DNA from: Streptomyces sp. SID13031
Lineage (GTDB): Bacteria; Actinomycetota; Actinomycetes; Propionibacteriales; Kribbellaceae
Assembly: GCF_010548305.1 (NCBI RefSeq)
Contig: NZ_JAAGLV010000008.1
Coordinates: 1-64,000, forward strand
Reading direction: 5' to 3'
Length of the DNA: 64,000 nt
The first letter of the stretch is position 1, and each line of letters begins with the position of its first letter. Shown here piece after piece: positions 60,858 to 64,000 of the stretch. The notes under the pieces are model-generated. The model did no database searches. It was not told where the DNA came from and saw only the letters and a program-made list of their open reading frames with translations. The position numbers and the translations under genes are program-made.

Positions 60858-61649
60858 CTACGTGCGGCGGGTGAAGGCTTCGAGGCGGGCTGTGTAGGAG
60901 GCCCGCGCAGCAGCGTCGGCGGCCAGGCCGCGATCGTCGCCGAGGAGGCGGCGGGCGAAAGCCATCAGGGGCTCGGGCACCAACCCGTCAAGCAAGCCCC
61001 AGCCGGCCAGGAAGCCTGGTACCGGGGTTTCGGCTCGGCGGGTGCGGCAGGTGCGGATCACGGCTGCGGCGACGTCGGCAGGGTCCACGGTCGGCAAGAT
61101 GCCGCCCAGTCGGACGCCCGACGAGAGCGACGTCCGTACTGCGCTCGGCAGCACCGCGCTGACGCTGACCCCGGTCCCGTGCAGTTCCCGCCGTACCGCC
61201 GCCGACAACCCCACCGCCGCGTACTTCGAAGCGTTGTACACCGCCATCCCCGGAAACGGGATCTTGCCCGCCATCGAGGCGATGTTCACGACATGACCGT
61301 GGCCCTGGGCAACCATTCCCGGGACCACCAGCCGCATCCCGTGGATCAGCCCCCACACGTTGACGTCGAGCGTCGCCCGGCTGATCTCGTCGGGCTCGTC
61401 GAGGAACGGCCCGAGCGGCATCACCCCGGCGTTGTTCACCAGCACGTCGATCCGCCCCGCCTCGCCGAGAACCTCGTCCACGAAGGTCTTGTACGACGTA
61501 CGCGAGGTCACGTCGAGTACCCGCGGACCGTCGAGATCGCCGACGAATACCGAAGCGCCCAAAGCCGAGAAGGCCGAAGCGGTCGCCGCCCCGATTCCGC
61601 GAGCGCCGCCCGTCACCACAACCACCGACCGGGATATGTCGAGCTTCAT
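60858..61649 (-). CDS. Short-chain dehydrogenase/reductase
   Basis: A 263-residue classical SDR with TGGARGIG (13-20), NNAG (72-75), Ser125, Tyr138-x3-Lys142 (YNASK) and the standard IASMAGK strand. Cofactor is probably NAD(P)H. The start overlaps the BVMO stop (ATGA), so the two are coupled; together they may oxidise and then lactonise a ketone. Regulated by the adjacent TetR protein. Confidence 0.88.
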   Translation of the reverse strand: MKLDISRSVVVVTGGARGIGAATASAFSALGASVFVGDLDGPRVLDVTSRTSYKTFVDEVLGEAGRIDVLVNNAGVMPLGPFLDEPDEISRATLDVNVWGLIHGMRLVVPGMVAQGHGHVVNIASMAGKIPFPGMAVYNASKYAAVGLSAAVRRELHGTGVSVSAVLPSAVRTSLSSGVRLGGILPTVDPADVAAAVIRTCRTRRAETPVPGFLAGWGLLDGLVPEPLMAFARRLLGDDRGLAADAAARASYTARLEAFTRRT

Positions 61650-63109
61650 CGCACAACCTCCACACCAGAACGGATCGCGTAGTCGCCAGGGGAGAACCGG
61701 CCAACCTGAGCCCGCAGCCGCCGTGTCGACCAGGGCCAGTTGAAGCTGTTTCGGCCGTTCGCGTCGTGGTAATAGCTCGCACAGCCGCCGGTCTCGTAGA
61801 CCGTCGACCCCAGAGCCGATTGCACCGCCGAGTTGAATGCGGACTGCACTTCAGGCCGTACGTCGATGCTCGACCACCCACTCCGCACCAACGCGCTCAA
61901 AGCCGCCAGCGTGTGATCGAGTTGCGCCTCCAGAATCATGAAGGCCGAGGTGTGCCCGGTCCCCAGACTCGGACCCAGCAGGTTGAAGAGGTTGGGGAAG
62001 CCGGCCACCGTCGTCCCGAGATAGGCGGACGGGCTGCCCTGCCAGTGGTCCTGCAGACTGCGACCGGAAGCATCGAAAACCCTTGTTGCCAAGGGCAAGT
62101 CGAGGATCTTGAACCCGGTGCCCAGGACAACCACATCCACAGCGGCGACCGATCCGTCGTCGCCGGTCACGGTGGACCCCGAGACCGACGCGACACCGGT
62201 CGGATGCACCTTGACGTTGTCGGAGGCAAGTGCCGGGTAGTAGTCGTTCGACATCAGGATCCGCTTGCACCCCAGCGTGTATGACGGCGTCAGCGCCGCA
62301 CGCAGCAACGGATCACGGACCGCCCGCCGCAGGTGCCAGGCGCCCACCCGCTGGATCTGGCGCATGACCGCCGGGTGCCGGAAACCGACCCCGAGCGCCT
62401 CCATCGCGCCGTACTCCACAGCTCGCAAAGCGCGCTGAGCCGCAGGCACCCGCCGCATCAACCACCGCTCGGCCATCGGCACGGAGTGATCGGGCTTCGG
62501 CAGGACCCACTGCGCCGTCCGCTGGAAGAGATGCAGTGAGGACACCAGCGGTTGGATCGCCGGTACGAACTGCACCGCAGACGCGCCGGTGCCGATCACC
62601 GCGACCCGCTTCCCGCGGAGGTCGACCGAGTGATCCCAGCGCGACGAATGGAACAAAGGCCCGTCGAAATCCAGCGGCACCGACGGCAGCAACGGCTCAT
62701 GCCAAGGCCCGGTCCCGGTGATCAGCACCCGGGCCGTCAGCTCACCGGCCGACGTCGAGACGACCCAATGCTGCGCAGAATCCGACCAAGAGGCTCGCAG
62801 CATCTCCACCCCGAAGCTCAAATGAGAAGACACCCCGTACTGCGCCGCCGTCGACTCCAGATACGCGCGGATCTCCGCCTGCCCGGCAAACGCCCGGGTC
62901 CAGGACGGGTTCGGCGCGAAGGAATACGAGTACAACGCCGACGGTACGTCGCACGCGCACCCTGGATATGTGTTGTCCCGCCACGTCCCACCCAGGGACG
63001 AAGCCTTCTCCAGGACGACGAAGGAGGTGATCCCGGCCTGCTGCAGCCGGATCGCCGCCCCGATCCCGGAAGCGCCCGCTCCAACGATCAGTACCTCGTG
63101 GTCAGCCAT
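61646..63109 (-). CDS. Baeyer-Villiger/flavin-containing monooxygenase
   Basis: A 487-residue class B flavoprotein monooxygenase. It has the FAD motif GAGASG (10-15), the NADPH motif GTGASA (173-178) and between them the BVMO fingerprint FxGxxxHxxxWD (Phe148, Gly150, His154, Trp158, Asp159). It should insert oxygen next to a carbonyl using NADPH. It is the first gene of a two-gene unit with the SDR, divergent from a TetR regulator, with a palindrome overlapping its promoter. Confidence 0.9.
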   Translation of the reverse strand: MADHEVLIVGAGASGIGAAIRLQQAGITSFVVLEKASSLGGTWRDNTYPGCACDVPSALYSYSFAPNPSWTRAFAGQAEIRAYLESTAAQYGVSSHLSFGVEMLRASWSDSAQHWVVSTSAGELTARVLITGTGPWHEPLLPSVPLDFDGPLFHSSRWDHSVDLRGKRVAVIGTGASAVQFVPAIQPLVSSLHLFQRTAQWVLPKPDHSVPMAERWLMRRVPAAQRALRAVEYGAMEALGVGFRHPAVMRQIQRVGAWHLRRAVRDPLLRAALTPSYTLGCKRILMSNDYYPALASDNVKVHPTGVASVSGSTVTGDDGSVAAVDVVVLGTGFKILDLPLATRVFDASGRSLQDHWQGSPSAYLGTTVAGFPNLFNLLGPSLGTGHTSAFMILEAQLDHTLAALSALVRSGWSSIDVRPEVQSAFNSAVQSALGSTVYETGGCASYYHDANGRNSFNWPWSTRRLRAQVGRFSPGDYAIRSGVEVVR

Positions 63110-63122
63110 ATCCGGAGACTAG

Positions 63123-63138
63123 CGGTATCTGAATACCG
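63123..63138. promoter_or_regulatory. CGGTAT-CTGA-ATACCG TetR-type operator
   Basis: A perfect inverted repeat with a four-base centre, 14 bases upstream of the BVMO start and 51 bases from the TetR start. It is well placed to block both promoters. Confidence 0.7.
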
Positions 63139-63188
63139 ATGGAAGCCCAAACCGATCACCACCCGAAGCAACCACTAGAGTCAGCCGC

Positions 63189-63800
63189 ATGCCGAGAATG
63201 AGCCGGGTGGAGAGCCAGGCGCGCACCCGCGAGACACTCGTCGCGACCGCTACGGAGCTCTTCCTCCAGGATGGGTACGCGGCGACCAGCCTGGAGAAGG
63301 TCGCGGACGAGGCCGGCTTCTCCAAGGGCGCGGTCTACTCGAACTTCCGCAACAAGGACGAGCTCTGCCTCGCCGTCGTCGACGCGATCCGCGCCGACCA
63401 GGCGCACAAGATGGCGTCCGCACTGGAGGGCGCGGCGACCCTCGAGGCGATGCTCACCGCGTTCGAGCGGTGGGCAGACGAGACCATCGGCGACCAGGCC
63501 TGGACGGTCTTCGAGGTCGAGTTCGCGACCCGGGCCCGGCAGGACGAAGTCGTCCGCCGGGAGCTTGCCCTGCGCAACGCTCAGATACGGGCCGCTGTCA
63601 CCTTGTTGCTCACCGCACATGCCGAGGAGTTCGGCATCGTGCTTCCGATGCCGGCCGAGGACTGCGCGACGGCGCTGCTCAGCCTCGGCGTCGGCCTGGG
63701 CGTGCAGCGCGCCATCGACCCCGAGGTTGGCATCGATGTCCTAGCGGGGGTCATCCGGTTGCTTGCCGGTGGAGCGAGCCAGGCCGGCCGACTTACCTAG
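63189..63800 (+). CDS. TetR-family transcriptional regulator
   Basis: A 203-residue repressor. The helix-turn-helix is residues about 13-59 (TRETLVATATELFLQDGYAATSLEKVADEAGFSKGAVYSNF); the C-terminal domain binds a ligand and dimerises. It is divergent from the BVMO-SDR pair, with a palindrome in between, which it should repress until the substrate ketone or a related lipid appears. Confidence 0.88.
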   Translation: MPRMSRVESQARTRETLVATATELFLQDGYAATSLEKVADEAGFSKGAVYSNFRNKDELCLAVVDAIRADQAHKMASALEGAATLEAMLTAFERWADETIGDQAWTVFEVEFATRARQDEVVRRELALRNAQIRAAVTLLLTAHAEEFGIVLPMPAEDCATALLSLGVGLGVQRAIDPEVGIDVLAGVIRLLAGGASQAGRLT

Positions 63801-63932
63801 GCAGGGCTAGATGTTTTCCCTTGCCAAGCCGGGAACGCGGGAAGTTCTGCTTCCCACGAAGGTATCCGGCGAACTAGGGTCGCGACGGATCGTAGTCGTA
63901 CCACCACGGTCGTCCACCTTGGGAGGGAATGT

Positions 63933-64000
63933 ATGACGAAGCACGTGCGTCGCCGGAAGGCGATCGCGGCCATCACCGCCACTGGAGTGGTGCTGGCACT
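63933..64000 (+). CDS. Start of an exported protein (runs off the window)
   Basis: From an ATG at 63933, preceded by GGGAGGG, the peptide begins TKHVRRRKAIAAITATGVVLA: a basic n-region then a hydrophobic core, a typical signal peptide. Only about 22 residues are in view, so the mature protein cannot be identified. Confidence 0.7.
   Translation, partial: MTKHVRRRKAIAAITATGVVLA

Noticed and set aside
1-64000. tRNA or rRNA genes and attachment-site repeats
   Set aside because: No cloverleaf or rRNA-like stretch was noticed by eye; a tRNA scan was not possible here.

Overview
The window is high-GC actinobacterial chromosome. Gene content and codon style (GTG/TTG starts, GGAGG ribosome sites, frequent CGTAC/GTACGG) suggest a soil actinomycete of the Nocardioidales/Kribbella type; the genus is an inference from style, not a marker-gene result. 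No tRNA, rRNA or CRISPR array was seen.

Layout. (1) 1-5.2 kb is accessory and partly decayed: the first codons of an IS630-type transposase, an orphan Imm1-like immunity gene, two membrane-protein genes, a broken M48-peptidase-like fragment, a methyltransferase and long gene-poor stretches. (2) 5.3-12.6 kb holds a self-contained module: a SARP/BTAD regulator divergent from a chain of tightly packed genes (a 62-aa protein, a glycine-zipper protein, a J-protein-type zinc-cluster protein, an acidic D/Y-repeat protein) ending in a 1361-aa protein that joins an S8 subtilase, an HExxH metallopeptidase and a zinc phospholipase C-like domain. This is the best candidate for an undescribed system. (3) 13-16 kb is a LacI-MFS-PNPOx operon with a perfect operator. 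(4) 16-27 kb carries mixed housekeeping and secreted genes: a PI-PLC-X/ricin secreted protein, a VOC protein, an AlkZ-like winged-helix protein, an S33 peptidase, exonuclease III, a lipoprotein, a DinB/DUF664 protein, an aldo/keto reductase and an M50 peptidase. (5) 26.5-40 kb encodes an S41 peptidase, a PAP2 enzyme, a SulP transporter fused to beta-carbonic anhydrase, an atypical SDR, a GH27 alpha-galactosidase, a bacterial lysyl oxidase and a divergent MFS/LysR pair. (6) 40.1-43.6 kb is a phenolic-lipid cluster of the srsABC type (type III PKS, ICMT-like methyltransferase, flavoprotein) head-to-head with a UbiA prenyltransferase. (7) 43.8-49.0 kb holds a PucR regulator divergent from a DadA-like oxidase, a 0.9-kb non-coding tandem-hairpin array, a thioredoxin and an aldo/keto reductase. 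(8) 49.4-59.7 kb is an eight-gene operon for a Tcp/type IV secretion-like envelope complex: a TcpC-like protein, a TcpD-like protein, a TcpE-like protein, a VirB4-like ATPase, a polytopic VirB6/TrbL-like channel protein, an NTF2-like protein, a cell-wall hydrolase and an M48-like protein with a degenerate zinc motif. No relaxase, coupling ATPase or integrase is in view. (9) 59.7-64 kb has a second AlkZ-like gene, an SDR-BVMO pair divergent from a TetR gene with a palindromic operator, and the start of a secreted protein.

Two hairpin arrays stand out. One is a run of about 18 stem-loops at 46.74-47.65 kb with changing stems and a recurring CAGCACCACC linker. The other is three stem-loops at 43.62-43.71 kb with an identical nine-base loop.
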